In this document: in pieces, positions 43,320 to 50,990 of the stretch
Layout of the letters: each line of letters starts with the position of its first letter
Numbering within the stretch: the first letter of the stretch is position 1
NCBI GenBank assembly: GCA_028875655.1
Contig: JAPPCX010000121.1
Location: 1-51,041, forward strand
Direction: 5' to 3'
From: Chloroflexota bacterium
GTDB lineage: Bacteria; Chloroflexota; Dehalococcoidia; Lucifugimonadales; UBA3495
Length of the DNA: 51,041 nt
Notes under the pieces: model-generated
Seen by the model: only the letters and a program-made list of their open reading frames with translations
What the model was told of the DNA's origin: nothing
Databases searched by the model: none
Made by a program: the position numbers and the translations under genes

Positions 43320-44219
43320 CTACACCAACCCAAGGCTCCGGCACATTTCGAGCATGGCTTTGGCGGTTTCCTCGTGGGCTACGTCCACCATGTCGCCGGC
43401 GTAGGTTACGGCGGCAGTGCCCTGGCGGCGGCTCTCGTCCATGGCGTCCAGCAGGCCCTGCCAGAAGGCGATTTCCTCGGGCGTGGGCGTAAAAATCTCG
43501 TTGACGATGGGCACGTGGGATGGGTGAATCAGGTGCATCCCGGTGTAGCCCAGCGCTTTCAGGTTGTTGGCCCAGTACCGTAGCCCGTCCAGGTCGCGGA
43601 TGTCGAACCAGCCGCCGCTGATGGGCCATTGGATGCCGGCGGCGCGGCTATCGATGAGCACCTTGCTGCGCAGGTACAGCGTCTCCGCGCCCTCCAGAGT
43701 CCAGCGGTAGCCGACGCTGCGGGCCGTGTCGCCGCCCTTGCCGCCGCTGCCGCCCATGTGGGCCACGCGATCCGACGCCATGGCGATGTCGTAGGCGGTG
43801 CGGATGCCGGCCGCCGTTTCCAGGCCGGGGTCGATGCAGACGGTGTTCAACTCCATGCCGGCCTTGCGCTCGAAATAGCGCAGCAGGACGTCCGCCTCCA
43901 CCACGTCGGCCGGCGATTCCACCTTGGGCAGCAGGATGCCGTACAAACCCGGGCGCGTAACCGCTTCCAGGTCGAAGCCGGTCAACCCCGTTTCCAGGCG
44001 GTTGACCCGCACGAACAGGGTCATCCCCCGCTCGGACAGTTCGTCGATCATCCTGGCGACCAAGGGGCGGGCGGCGTCCTTGTCGTACTCGGGCACCGAG
44101 TCCTCCAGGTCCAGGATGAGAGCATCCGGCCCGTACTGGGGAGCCTTGCGCATCCAGTCCTCCTTGTTGCCGGGAACGAACATGACGGAGCGCAGGGGTC
44201 TGGTGGTAATGCGTGGCAT
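43320..44219 (-). CDS. HpcH/HpaI aldolase / CitE-like CoA-ester lyase
   Basis: 299 residues from the ATG at 44219, with AGGAGG 9 nt upstream. TIM-barrel lyase of the CitE/malyl-CoA lyase type: RSVMFVPGNKEDWM, ALILDLEDSVP (metal-binding acidic residues), LFVRVNR (substrate Arg), ILLPKVESPADV (Glu). These enzymes cleave or form malyl-CoA, citramalyl-CoA or citryl groups, with Mg2+. It is downstream of a CaiB/BaiF CoA-transferase on the same strand, a pairing that would let a free acid be activated and then cleaved (inference). Confidence 0.87.
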   Translation of the reverse strand: MPRITTRPLRSVMFVPGNKEDWMRKAPQYGPDALILDLEDSVPEYDKDAARPLVARMIDELSERGMTLFVRVNRLETGLTGFDLEAVTRPGLYGILLPKVESPADVVEADVLLRYFERKAGMELNTVCIDPGLETAAGIRTAYDIAMASDRVAHMGGSGGKGGDTARSVGYRWTLEGAETLYLRSKVLIDSRAAGIQWPISGGWFDIRDLDGLRYWANNLKALGYTGMHLIHPSHVPIVNEIFTPTPEEIAFWQGLLDAMDESRRQGTAAVTYAGDMVDVAHEETAKAMLEMCRSLGLV

Positions 44220-44248
44220 GGGGAGGTTCCTCCTGAACCGGTTTTGAA

Positions 44249-44290
44249 TTTGCATGGATGAGCAGGATAAACAGGATATTTTGAATGAGA
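44249..44290. repeat. Dispersed repeat upstream of the CitE-like gene (family B)
   Basis: Sense orientation (minus strand) reads TATCCTGTTTATCCTGCTC ATCCATGC, with a 9-nt periodicity, about 30 nt from the ATG at 44219. Related copies: 27068-27092, 47705-47742, 48326-48366. Confidence 0.6.
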
Positions 44291-44331
44291 TATGAATGTC
44301 CTGACTATCCTGTATATCAATACAAAAATAG

Positions 44332-45573
44332 TCAGATTACGTTGTCGGCGCGCAGTGTTGCCAAACCCGCCGCATCTACTCCGCACAGCGTTCCCAGCAC
44401 CTCGGCATTGTGCTGGCCGAGGGCGGGAGCACCGGCGACATCGGGCAGGGGTTGGCCGTCGAACAGGACGGGGAAGCCGGCTACCACTTCGTCAATTTCG
44501 CCTTCGCCGTCTTCGTTCGTGAAGGCGGCGTTGCGCATGGGACGCAGGGCGCCCCGGTCGCGGAAGTGGGGGTCGGCGAGAATTTCCAGCACGGTTCGGA
44601 CCGGGGCGCAGGGTACGTCGCCGGCGGACAGGCATTCCAGGGCCTCGGCGCGGGTCATTCTGCCGATGCGTTGTTGCACTTCGGCGCGGGCGGGTTCGGC
44701 GTTTTCGGAACGGACCTGGTAGCGGGCGAATCGTTCGTCCTCGATCAGTTCCGGAGTGCCGATGGCGTTGCAGAGGCGACGCCACTGGTCGTCGCTGGCC
44801 GCCGTGATGATGATGGCGCCGTCGCTGGCCTGATACTGGCCGGTGGGCCCGCTGCGGCTGTTGTTGCCGGTGCGCAACGGGATGCCGGCGGCCATATCTT
44901 CTTCGAGGTTCTCCATGAGCATGAGCGAGGTCAGGGTGTCCATCATGGACACGTCGAGGTACGTGCCTTGGCCGGTCCGTTCCTTTTCGCGCAGAGCGGC
45001 CAGGATGCTGGTGGCAGCGAACATGGGTGTGACCAGGTCGCCGATGTAGAACCCGACGCGGGTGGGCGGACCGTCGGGTTCACCGTTGATGTCCATGAGG
45101 CCGCTCATGCCCTGGATTTGCGGGTCGTGGGCCGGCTGGTGAGCATACGGCCCGGTCTGGCCGTAGCCGGAGATGCTGGCGTAGATGACGCCGGGGTTGA
45201 CCGCCGCCACGTTGTCATAGCCCAGGCCCAGCCGGGTCATAGAGCCCGGGGCGAGGTTCTCCAGCACGATGTCGGACTGCCGGGCCATTTCCAGGAACAG
45301 CTCGCGGCCTTTATCGGTGCGCAGGTTCAGGGTAACGCTCTTGACGCCCTGGCTGCGCTTGAGGAAACGAGTGGCGATGTGCTGCTCGGAACGCTGCTCG
45401 GAGTGGATGCCGTCGGGTCCGGCGAAGGGGCCGTTGCCGCGTACCGGGTCGCCCCGGCCGGGTATCTCCACCTTGATGACCTCGGCGCCCAAGCGGGCCA
45501 GCGTCATGCTTAAAAACGGCCCGGCCAAGAACACCGTAACGGCCAAGACGCGCAAATCGGAAAGGGGCTGCAT
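44332..45573 (-). CDS. CaiB/BaiF family (class III) CoA-transferase
   Basis: 413 residues from the ATG at 45573 (GGGAG upstream; frame open to 45597). Class III fold: DLRVLAVTVFLAGPFLSMTLARLGAEVIKVE at the N-terminus, GYGQTGPYAHQPAHDPQIQG, and the nucleophilic-Asp region RVGFYIGDL, which aligns with the GD of formyl-CoA transferase. These enzymes move CoA between acids such as formate/oxalate, carnitine, succinate/malate or aromatic acids through an aspartyl-CoA thioester. The partner lyase gene lies 112 bp downstream. Specificity not determined from sequence. Confidence 0.9.
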   Translation of the reverse strand: MQPLSDLRVLAVTVFLAGPFLSMTLARLGAEVIKVEIPGRGDPVRGNGPFAGPDGIHSEQRSEQHIATRFLKRSQGVKSVTLNLRTDKGRELFLEMARQSDIVLENLAPGSMTRLGLGYDNVAAVNPGVIYASISGYGQTGPYAHQPAHDPQIQGMSGLMDINGEPDGPPTRVGFYIGDLVTPMFAATSILAALREKERTGQGTYLDVSMMDTLTSLMLMENLEEDMAAGIPLRTGNNSRSGPTGQYQASDGAIIITAASDDQWRRLCNAIGTPELIEDERFARYQVRSENAEPARAEVQQRIGRMTRAEALECLSAGDVPCAPVRTVLEILADPHFRDRGALRPMRNAAFTNEDGEGEIDEVVAGFPVLFDGQPLPDVAGAPALGQHNAEVLGTLCGVDAAGLATLRADNVI

Positions 45574-45662
45574 AGGAATCTCCCTGCGCCGCTGCAATTG
45601 GAAAGCACCGGAGCAACAATCAACTTGAACTCGAAGCCGAAGTGTAACACGCGCCCCCTGTG

Positions 45663-45668
45663 TATAAT
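45663..45668 (+). promoter_or_regulatory. -10 element for the DUF2277 gene
   Basis: Perfect TATAAT, no clear -35 at 16-18 bp. Leader of about 48 nt with AGGAG at 45714, rather far (about 12 nt) from the ATG at 45723. Confidence 0.4.
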
Positions 45669-45722
45669 CGCGGTGTCAACCAACGGAACTTTACCTGACA
45701 CCCCAGGAGTTACCAGCCTGCC

Positions 45723-45932
45723 ATGTGCCGCAGCATTAAAACCCTACGCCGCGCCGATGAGTCGGCCTCTGATGAGGAGGTGCGGGCGGCGGCGTTGCAA
45801 TTCGTCCGCAAGATCAGCGGCTACCGTCAGCCGTCACGGGCCAACGCGTCGGCGTTCGACCTGGCGGTGGACGAGGTGGCGCAGGCCGCTCGCGTCCTGC
45901 TGGACTCGTTGCACACGCCCGCGTCCCGGTGA
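45723..45932 (+). CDS. DUF2277 family protein
   Basis: 69 residues. Matches the conserved small family starting MCRSIKTLRRADE with the shared block ALQFVRKISGYRQPS and a helical C-terminus. The function of DUF2277 is not known. Next gene starts 4 bp after the stop, so the two are co-transcribed. It lies on the plus strand, divergent from the CoA-transferase. Confidence 0.85.
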   Translation: MCRSIKTLRRADESASDEEVRAAALQFVRKISGYRQPSRANASAFDLAVDEVAQAARVLLDSLHTPASR

Positions 45933-45936
45933 GGCG

Positions 45937-46266
45937 ATGCTGAACCTGACGCCGGCAGAGGCGAGCCGCATCTGCATGGACGAGTGCCGCGCCATGTGCT
46001 GCCGCGGCCCGTTAATCCTGCGGCTGGAACCGGATGAAATCGCCGGTTTTTATCGAGCGGCGGACCGCCTGGGTGTAACCGCCAGCATCGCGGCAACTGC
46101 GGACGGCGGCGGCAATTTGCTGTTCCTGGACCATCCGGGCGAATGCTGCCCGATGCTGGATCGGACCACCTTCGCCTGCCGCATCTACGCGGAGCGGCCC
46201 CGGGTGTGCCGGGAGTTTCCGCGCAAGCCGGAGCCGGGGTGCGCCATTTCCGAGTGGATTGTCTGA
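45937..46266 (+). CDS. YkgJ-type Cys-cluster protein (zinc or iron binding)
   Basis: 109 residues from the ATG at 45937; the frame is open upstream but overlaps the DUF2277 gene. The Cys pattern of the CxxxCxxxCC family is complete: C13, C17, C21-C22, then ECC, FAC and RPRVCREFP. Such proteins bind a metal (Zn or an Fe-S cluster has been proposed) and have no established reaction. Translation is probably coupled to the DUF2277 gene. Confidence 0.8.
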   Translation: MLNLTPAEASRICMDECRAMCCRGPLILRLEPDEIAGFYRAADRLGVTASIAATADGGGNLLFLDHPGECCPMLDRTTFACRIYAERPRVCREFPRKPEPGCAISEWIV

Positions 46267-46380
46267 ATCAGGATTTGCAGGATTTGGGGATTTTCAGGAT
46301 TGAGTTGATGACGACAATGTGACGACAATCCTTGAAATCCCCTGAAATCCAATAATCCCGTGAACCCCGATTCTGACAGT
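46265..46380. repeat. Inverted pair of family C repeats between converging genes
   Basis: Left copy: TGAATCAGGATTTGCAGG..., in which the TGA is the stop of the Cys-cluster gene. Right copy, inverted: AATCCTTGAAATCC...ATTCTGACAG, touching the formate dehydrogenase stop (complement of 46382-46384). The pair could form a long imperfect hairpin that ends both transcripts. Confidence 0.6.
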
Positions 46381-46381
46381 T

Positions 46382-47599
46382 TTAGCTGGCGGTGAAGCGG
46401 GCGGCTTCTTCGGAGCCGCCGGTGGCGTCGCCCTCGCTGTAGGAGTGGGCGCCGGTGCCGGCTAACGCGCCGCCCTGGACGATGAGGTATTCCTCGCGGA
46501 TGGGGCGGCCGTCGAACCAGCATTCCAGGATTTCGCGGACGCCGGCGGCGTAACGGGCTTGGGCGGATAGGGACGTGCCGGACGTGTGGGGAGTCATGGC
46601 GTGGTTGGGCATGGAACGCCAGGGGTGATCGTTGGGCGCCGGCTGGGGGAACCAGACGTCGCCGGCGTAGCCGGCCAGCTGGCCGCTCTCCAGGGCGCGG
46701 ACGATGGCGTCCTGGTTGCAGATCTTGCCCCGGGCGGTGTTGACGATGTACGAGCCGCGCTTCATTTTGCCGATGAGCTCGTCGTTGAACATGTCCTCGG
46801 TTTCGGGGTGCAGCGGACAGTGAATGCTGACCACGTCGCAGACGCTGACCAGGGATTCGACGGTGGGGTGGAAGGTCGCGCCCAGCTCCGCCTCCACATC
46901 GGCGGGGAGCCGATGGCGGTCGGTGTAGTGCAGATTCACGTCAAAGGGCTTCATGCGCTTGAGGACGGCCAGGCCGATGCGTCCGGCGGCGACCACGCCA
47001 ACGTCCATGCCCTCGATGTCGTAGGAACGGGAGGCGGCGTCGGCGATGTTCCAGCCGCCGCGCATGACCCAACCGTACTGCGGGATGTAGTCGCGGACCA
47101 ACGCGAGCATCTGCATGACGGCGTGCTCGGCGACGCTGATGCTGTTGCACCAGGTGACCTCAGCCACCGTGATGCCCCGGTTGATGGCGGCCTGGAGGTC
47201 AACGTGGTCGGAACCGATGCCGGCGGTGATGGCCATCTTCAGATTGGGAGCTTTTTCGATGCGCTCCGCGGTGAGGTAGGCCGGCCAGAAGGGCTGCGAG
47301 ATCACCACGTCGGCGTCAACCAGCTCGCGCTCGAACACCGAATCAGGGCCGTCCTTGTCGGAGGTGACGATGAATTCGTGGCCGCGGGACTTGAGAAACG
47401 GAGCGAGTCCGAGTCCGCCGGACACGGAACCCAGCAGATGGCCGGGGGTGAAATCGACAGAAGACGGGGAGGGCAAGGTTTGACCGTCGGGATATTGGCT
47501 CAGGGCGGGGATTCCCTGGCGCGCGTAGTCCGGCGGGAAGCCCGCTACCGGATCGTCGTAGAGAACGCACACAATCTTCTGCCCGGAACCGGAACTCAT
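46382..47599 (-). CDS. fdh: NAD-dependent formate dehydrogenase
   Basis: Oxidises formate to CO2 with NAD+, without metal cofactor; soluble cytoplasmic. 405 residues from the ATG at 47599 (AGGAGG 6 nt upstream; a TTG at 47605 is too close). Family hallmarks: FWPAYLTAERI, AITAGIGSDHVDL, WCNSISVAEHAVM (Asn152), VVAAGRIGLAVLKRMKPFDV, YTDRHRLP (Asp227, fixing NAD over NADP), NTARGK (Arg290), GDVWFPQPAP (Asp314, Gln319), HTSGTS (His338, Ser340). All catalytic residues known from the Pseudomonas and yeast enzymes are kept. Downstream C-terminal AHSYSEG also matches. The neighbouring class III CoA-transferase makes formyl-CoA metabolism conceivable but unproven. Confidence 0.95.
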   Translation of the reverse strand: MSSGSGQKIVCVLYDDPVAGFPPDYARQGIPALSQYPDGQTLPSPSSVDFTPGHLLGSVSGGLGLAPFLKSRGHEFIVTSDKDGPDSVFERELVDADVVISQPFWPAYLTAERIEKAPNLKMAITAGIGSDHVDLQAAINRGITVAEVTWCNSISVAEHAVMQMLALVRDYIPQYGWVMRGGWNIADAASRSYDIEGMDVGVVAAGRIGLAVLKRMKPFDVNLHYTDRHRLPADVEAELGATFHPTVESLVSVCDVVSIHCPLHPETEDMFNDELIGKMKRGSYIVNTARGKICNQDAIVRALESGQLAGYAGDVWFPQPAPNDHPWRSMPNHAMTPHTSGTSLSAQARYAAGVREILECWFDGRPIREEYLIVQGGALAGTGAHSYSEGDATGGSEEAARFTAS

Positions 47600-47704
47600 G
47601 GCCAACCTCCTCGGCGTATTCTATACACCCCTGTTTTGAAAGTTGGCTTACTGTAACGCCGGGGAAAGGTGAGCGCAATGATTTGGTGAATTGGGGCGCG
47701 TTTC

Positions 47705-47742
47705 TTTGCATGGATGGACAGGATTTACAGGGATTTTGAATG
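47705..47742. repeat. Dispersed repeat ending a gene (family B)
   Basis: GCATGGATGGACAGGATTTACAGG... overlaps the last codons of the helical protein gene; the repeat itself provides its TAA stop. Lies about 105 nt upstream of the formate dehydrogenase start, in the sense orientation relative to it. Confidence 0.6.
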
Positions 47743-48294
47743 TGGTGGTTGGGGGTGATGGTTGATGAGGCAGCCGGGGCAGCCGATGGGATGGTTATGA
47801 TAGGCGGTGTCCAAGGGGACGTTCAAAAGCTGGCGGAGTTCGCCCATGTTGGCGACGACGGGGCTGGGTTCAGGGTCGGGCAGCAGGGTTGGATCGGCGA
47901 GGAGTTGCTCGAAGGACGGTGTTGGCGGAGTAAGTAATATGGCAGTGGCGACGGCGTCGTGGAGGCGTGCCACCCGGCGCTTGAACCGGCGCAACAGGCA
48001 GCGGGCGGCCTGGGGCGTGGCGTCGCGCAATAGGGCCGGCAAGCGGTACACGTCGCGGAAGGCGCGCCATTGGGTATGAGCGAGGCGGAGCTCGAAGACC
48101 AGTTCGGCCAGGGCCGTGGACAGGCGCTTGCGGCTGTGATGGCCGTGATGCCGATGGACGGCGGCGGCAGTGGCGGCGTGGCTGGCGGAGCGGGCCAACG
48201 CTGCGGCGGCCCGGGCGAAGTCACCGGCGGCGAGATTGCCGGGGACGAAGTTCAGGTAATGCTGGCTGCGTTCCAGGTGGTGGGTTGAGTTCAC
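47725..48294 (-). CDS. Helical protein, possibly HEPN-like
   Basis: 189 residues from the GTG at 48294, supported by AAGGAG 9 nt upstream; the longer open frame to 48615 reads through repeats. The centre is a bundle of Ala/Leu/His-rich helices (NLAAGDFARAAAALARSASH, then LSTALAELVFELRLAHT) and resembles HEPN-type domains, though the RxxxxH-type RNase motif was not found with confidence. The C-terminus is Pro-rich and terminates inside a repeat. Function unknown; the helical fold assignment is a guess. Confidence 0.5.
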   Translation of the reverse strand: MNSTHHLERSQHYLNFVPGNLAAGDFARAAAALARSASHAATAAAVHRHHGHHSRKRLSTALAELVFELRLAHTQWRAFRDVYRLPALLRDATPQAARCLLRRFKRRVARLHDAVATAILLTPPTPSFEQLLADPTLLPDPEPSPVVANMGELRQLLNVPLDTAYHNHPIGCPGCLINHHPQPPHSKSL

Positions 48295-49049
48295 GGGCGA
48301 TGGCTCCTTGGGTCGGGGGTTTGGTTTTGCATGGATGGACAGGATGAAGGGGATATTTTTGATTGATGTAGTGGTGTTTGCCAGAGGTGATGGTTTCGCG
48401 GTGGTCGTTGTCAGCCCGACGGCCGGCGGGGTTACGCATGGATTTTTGCTCCTCAATTCAGCGGACGGCGGCATTCTGGATTCCCACCTAGATTCCCGCC
48501 CCGTATCTAGTACGGGGTGACGTTCTTTCGCGGGAATGACGGAGGCATTACGGGAATGACGAATTAAAGCCGGACGCTCAGCGTGTGAGCAGGCGCTGGC
48601 TCCCGTTTCGACCACGCCGGTTAGATGTTGGCCGGACGCTGGTCATAGCGGGGGCGGGTATGCGATTTTTGGTCTGACGGGTTGGCCGTGTACGACCGGG
48701 TAGCGGTATCACCTCTGGCAAGACGGTGGGATTGGTTGGTATTTGATGTGCACGATACTATTATTGAACATTAGTACGGTATTTGTCAACGGGGCGGCGT
48801 CATCGGTCAGAGCCTTGTCAAAATTAATCCGTCATTCCCGCGTAGGTGGGGATCCAAAAGATGGTGGTACTCAGGATGTCCTGGATTCCGGCTTTCGCCG
48901 GAATGACGGTTTGGGATGGAGGGCCATTATCCGAGACTTTGAAAAAGCCCTAGTGATCGGTGGGGAGGGAATTTTTGCCGAGATGGAGGGGATTTAAGGG
49001 ATGCCCACACGGGGGAACGTTTAACGGAGGCGGGAAGCGCGAGTTGTCT
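48295..49049. other. 755-base gene-poor stretch with repeats
   Basis: No supported gene. Contains a family B repeat (48326-48366), several family A palindromes (48478-48532, 48829-48856, 48881-48909), a hairpin CCCCGTA-TCTAG-TACGGGG (48499-48517) and an AT-rich patch near 48745-48785. This is the most repeat-dense part of the window and marks the start of the region next to the disrupted helicase. Confidence 0.65.
48499..48517. repeat. Perfect 7-bp hairpin within a family A repeat
   Basis: CCCCGTA (48499-48505), loop TCTAG, TACGGGG (48511-48517). No T-run follows, so it is not a normal terminator. Confidence 0.6.
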
Positions 49050-49733
49050 TCACAGGACCGGATCTACGAGCAGCACGTGGACTTGGGCGGTATCGGCGCG
49101 TTTTTCGTCGAGGACGCCGATGCGGTGGCCGACTACCGCCGCCTCGGTGGGCTGCTGGAAAATTATGGACAGGATGTCGGCGCTTTCCCGAGCGCGCTGA
49201 ATGTCCCGCTCATTGATGCTGCTTGATGCTTCGATGGCGACCCAGATCGCTGATCCATCGTTTTTGCGCTCGGCTCGCAGGATAACGTCGGTGGCTTCCA
49301 AGGGGCTGTCCTGATCGTCGGTAATCAAGCCGTCTGCCAGGGCCGTGTCCATGCGCTCCAACAGTTCCGGCAGTGGTTCCAGCAATTGGCTTTGCATGAT
49401 CCGGGCGCGCCGCAGCCCCAGGGCCTGGCTGACCCGCGACCGGACTCGGCGGTGCAACCGCGTTTCCAACGCAACGCCCTTGAGGTGGCCCACTTCAATG
49501 ACCAGTTGTTTAACGGCTTCGACTAGCTCGGCAACGGTTTTTTCCAAGTTGGCCAGCCGGTCTTCAACACCGGCCAGCCGGTTCTCCACGGCTTCCATCC
49601 GCGCTGGCAAGCCGAGAAACTCCTGCGTCAACGCCGAGCGCAGGAATAACTCCCGGGCCGCCGGGTTAGCCTGCAGCTCGGCCATCATGCGAGCGACGAG
49701 GGATTCGGGGTCAATTTGTGATTCGGTGGTCAT
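49050..49733 (-). CDS. Coiled-coil protein with possible PD-(D/E)XK-type C-terminal domain
   Basis: 227 residues. N-terminal helix, then a heptad-rich coiled coil (AVENRLAGVEDRLANLEKTV), then an alpha/beta domain with DVILRAERKNDGSAIWVAIE and ASSSINERDIQRA. The order Asp...Glu in strands followed by helix recalls restriction-endonuclease-like folds common after such coiled coils, but the Lys is not evident, so catalysis is unproven. No Shine-Dalgarno; a TATAAT on the minus strand (49768-49763) lies about 30 nt upstream. It shares its strand with the helicase gene 52 bp upstream. Confidence 0.6.
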   Translation of the reverse strand: MTTESQIDPESLVARMMAELQANPAARELFLRSALTQEFLGLPARMEAVENRLAGVEDRLANLEKTVAELVEAVKQLVIEVGHLKGVALETRLHRRVRSRVSQALGLRRARIMQSQLLEPLPELLERMDTALADGLITDDQDSPLEATDVILRAERKNDGSAIWVAIEASSSINERDIQRARESADILSIIFQQPTEAAVVGHRIGVLDEKRADTAQVHVLLVDPVL

Positions 49734-49762
49734 GGGGCAGTAACGTCGGAGGTGTTCGTACC

Positions 49763-49768
49763 ATTATA
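49763..49768 (-). promoter_or_regulatory. -10 element for the coiled-coil gene
   Basis: TATAAT on the minus strand about 30 nt from the ATG at 49733. A possible -35 TTGAGG (49789-49784) is only 15 bp away, so weak. It allows expression independent of the damaged helicase gene. Confidence 0.4.
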
Positions 49769-49785
49769 ACGTCTTGGTAACCACC

Positions 49786-50990
49786 TCAAATTGTGACCAT
49801 TCGCCCGTTGTGGAATTTGGTGTCAGGGCCGTTCTTCACCATTGTCAGAAGTTCTCTCGCCAGTTCAATGCCTCGCACCTTATCGATGTCGGAGTTGCTG
49901 ATGTTGTATGATTTTGCCGGTTCGATGCAATTTTGGCACCCCAATCGGCAATCGCAGTTCTCGGCGATTTCAATTCCTTTCGCCAGCGCGGTTTGCCACA
50001 CTTCGAACAGCTTTTTGGCGACACCGATGCCGCCCGAGTAATTTTCGTAGTAGTAAGCGGAAGGTTCGTCGTTGGGTTTTGAGTAAGTGCTGGTGTCAAA
50101 GCGGTCGGCCGGGATCACGAACATGGCTCCCACGCGGAGCATATGTTCGAGGGCTCCAATACCAGCAACGGCGTCATCGCTACGTGGGACGCTGATCCAG
50201 AAGGTATGGAGGTTGTTCTGCGATTGCGCGTCGGGATTGCCTCCTGCTCCCCTTTCTTCACCAGTGTTTTCATCCACCAGCTTGTAGCCGGTGAAGTTCA
50301 TTATCACGTCGGACACGCCATAATATACCCCGACGTCGCCGTAGCCATAGCCTTCGAATATATCCCTTTGCGTCATGACCGTGTAGAACCCGGCATCCGT
50401 CCTCAGGTTTGGTTCGGCCTCAGCCAGTACAACAGCGTCCTCTTCGTGGGAATGGACGCGGTATCGGTGGCCGAAGAACGTGAAAATGGCGCCAATGTAG
50501 GCTTCGCGAAAACGCCGTAAGGCTGAAATTTGCCCCACTTCCTCATTACCGCGCTTTAGGACAAAAGACCGGCCAATCCCGCCGCGCATATTCAGTCGGT
50601 GATGAGGCCGGTAATTAGGAGGAACTTTTCCGGTGTCTTTTCGTGCCGCTTGGTAGAATGCGCCCCCCAAGATACTCTCCTCAGATGGATAGACTTCTCC
50701 ACCCGTTTCAGCGGCAAGGGGAGCTAAGTGGTTGTCAATCAGCTCCTCATTGGATGGGTCGATGACCAGCTCGTCAAAAGGCTTATCCAAGAAGGCATCC
50801 AAATTGCCTACGAAAAAGCGGTCGATCGGATCGTTCATTGAGTAGAACAATACGAAAGCGTCCTTGTCCCAGCCGCGCCCGGCACGCCCGATTTGCTGCC
50901 ATGCAGACATGATGCTGGCTGGGAATCCGGCCAGTATCACTCCGTCCAGTCCACCTATGTCGAGACCGAGTTCCAATGCGTTGGTAGTAA
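49786..50990 (-). pseudogene. C-terminal fragment of MrfA/YprA-like DEAD-box DNA helicase, truncated
   Basis: About 400 codons. The frame begins inside helicase motif V (TTNALELGLDIGG) and has motif VI QQIGRAGRG, then a DUF1998-type region with four Cys (CDCRLGCQNC). MrfA of Bacillus subtilis repairs mitomycin C damage with a Zn-binding C-terminal domain of this kind (established family knowledge). The N-terminal ATPase motifs are missing: upstream of codon ACT the frame meets a stop (complement of 50995-50997), and the sequence there looks like an insertion-sequence end. A TTG at 50976 is not a credible start. The rest of the gene may lie beyond the window edge on the far side of the element. 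Confidence 0.75.

Noticed and set aside
48295-49049. CRISPR array in the repeat-rich stretch
   Set aside because: Repeats are of several kinds, inverted and irregularly spaced; no constant spacer length and no cas genes.
50976-50976. TTG as the true start of the helicase gene
   Set aside because: It lies in the middle of conserved helicase motif V and has no ribosome binding site.
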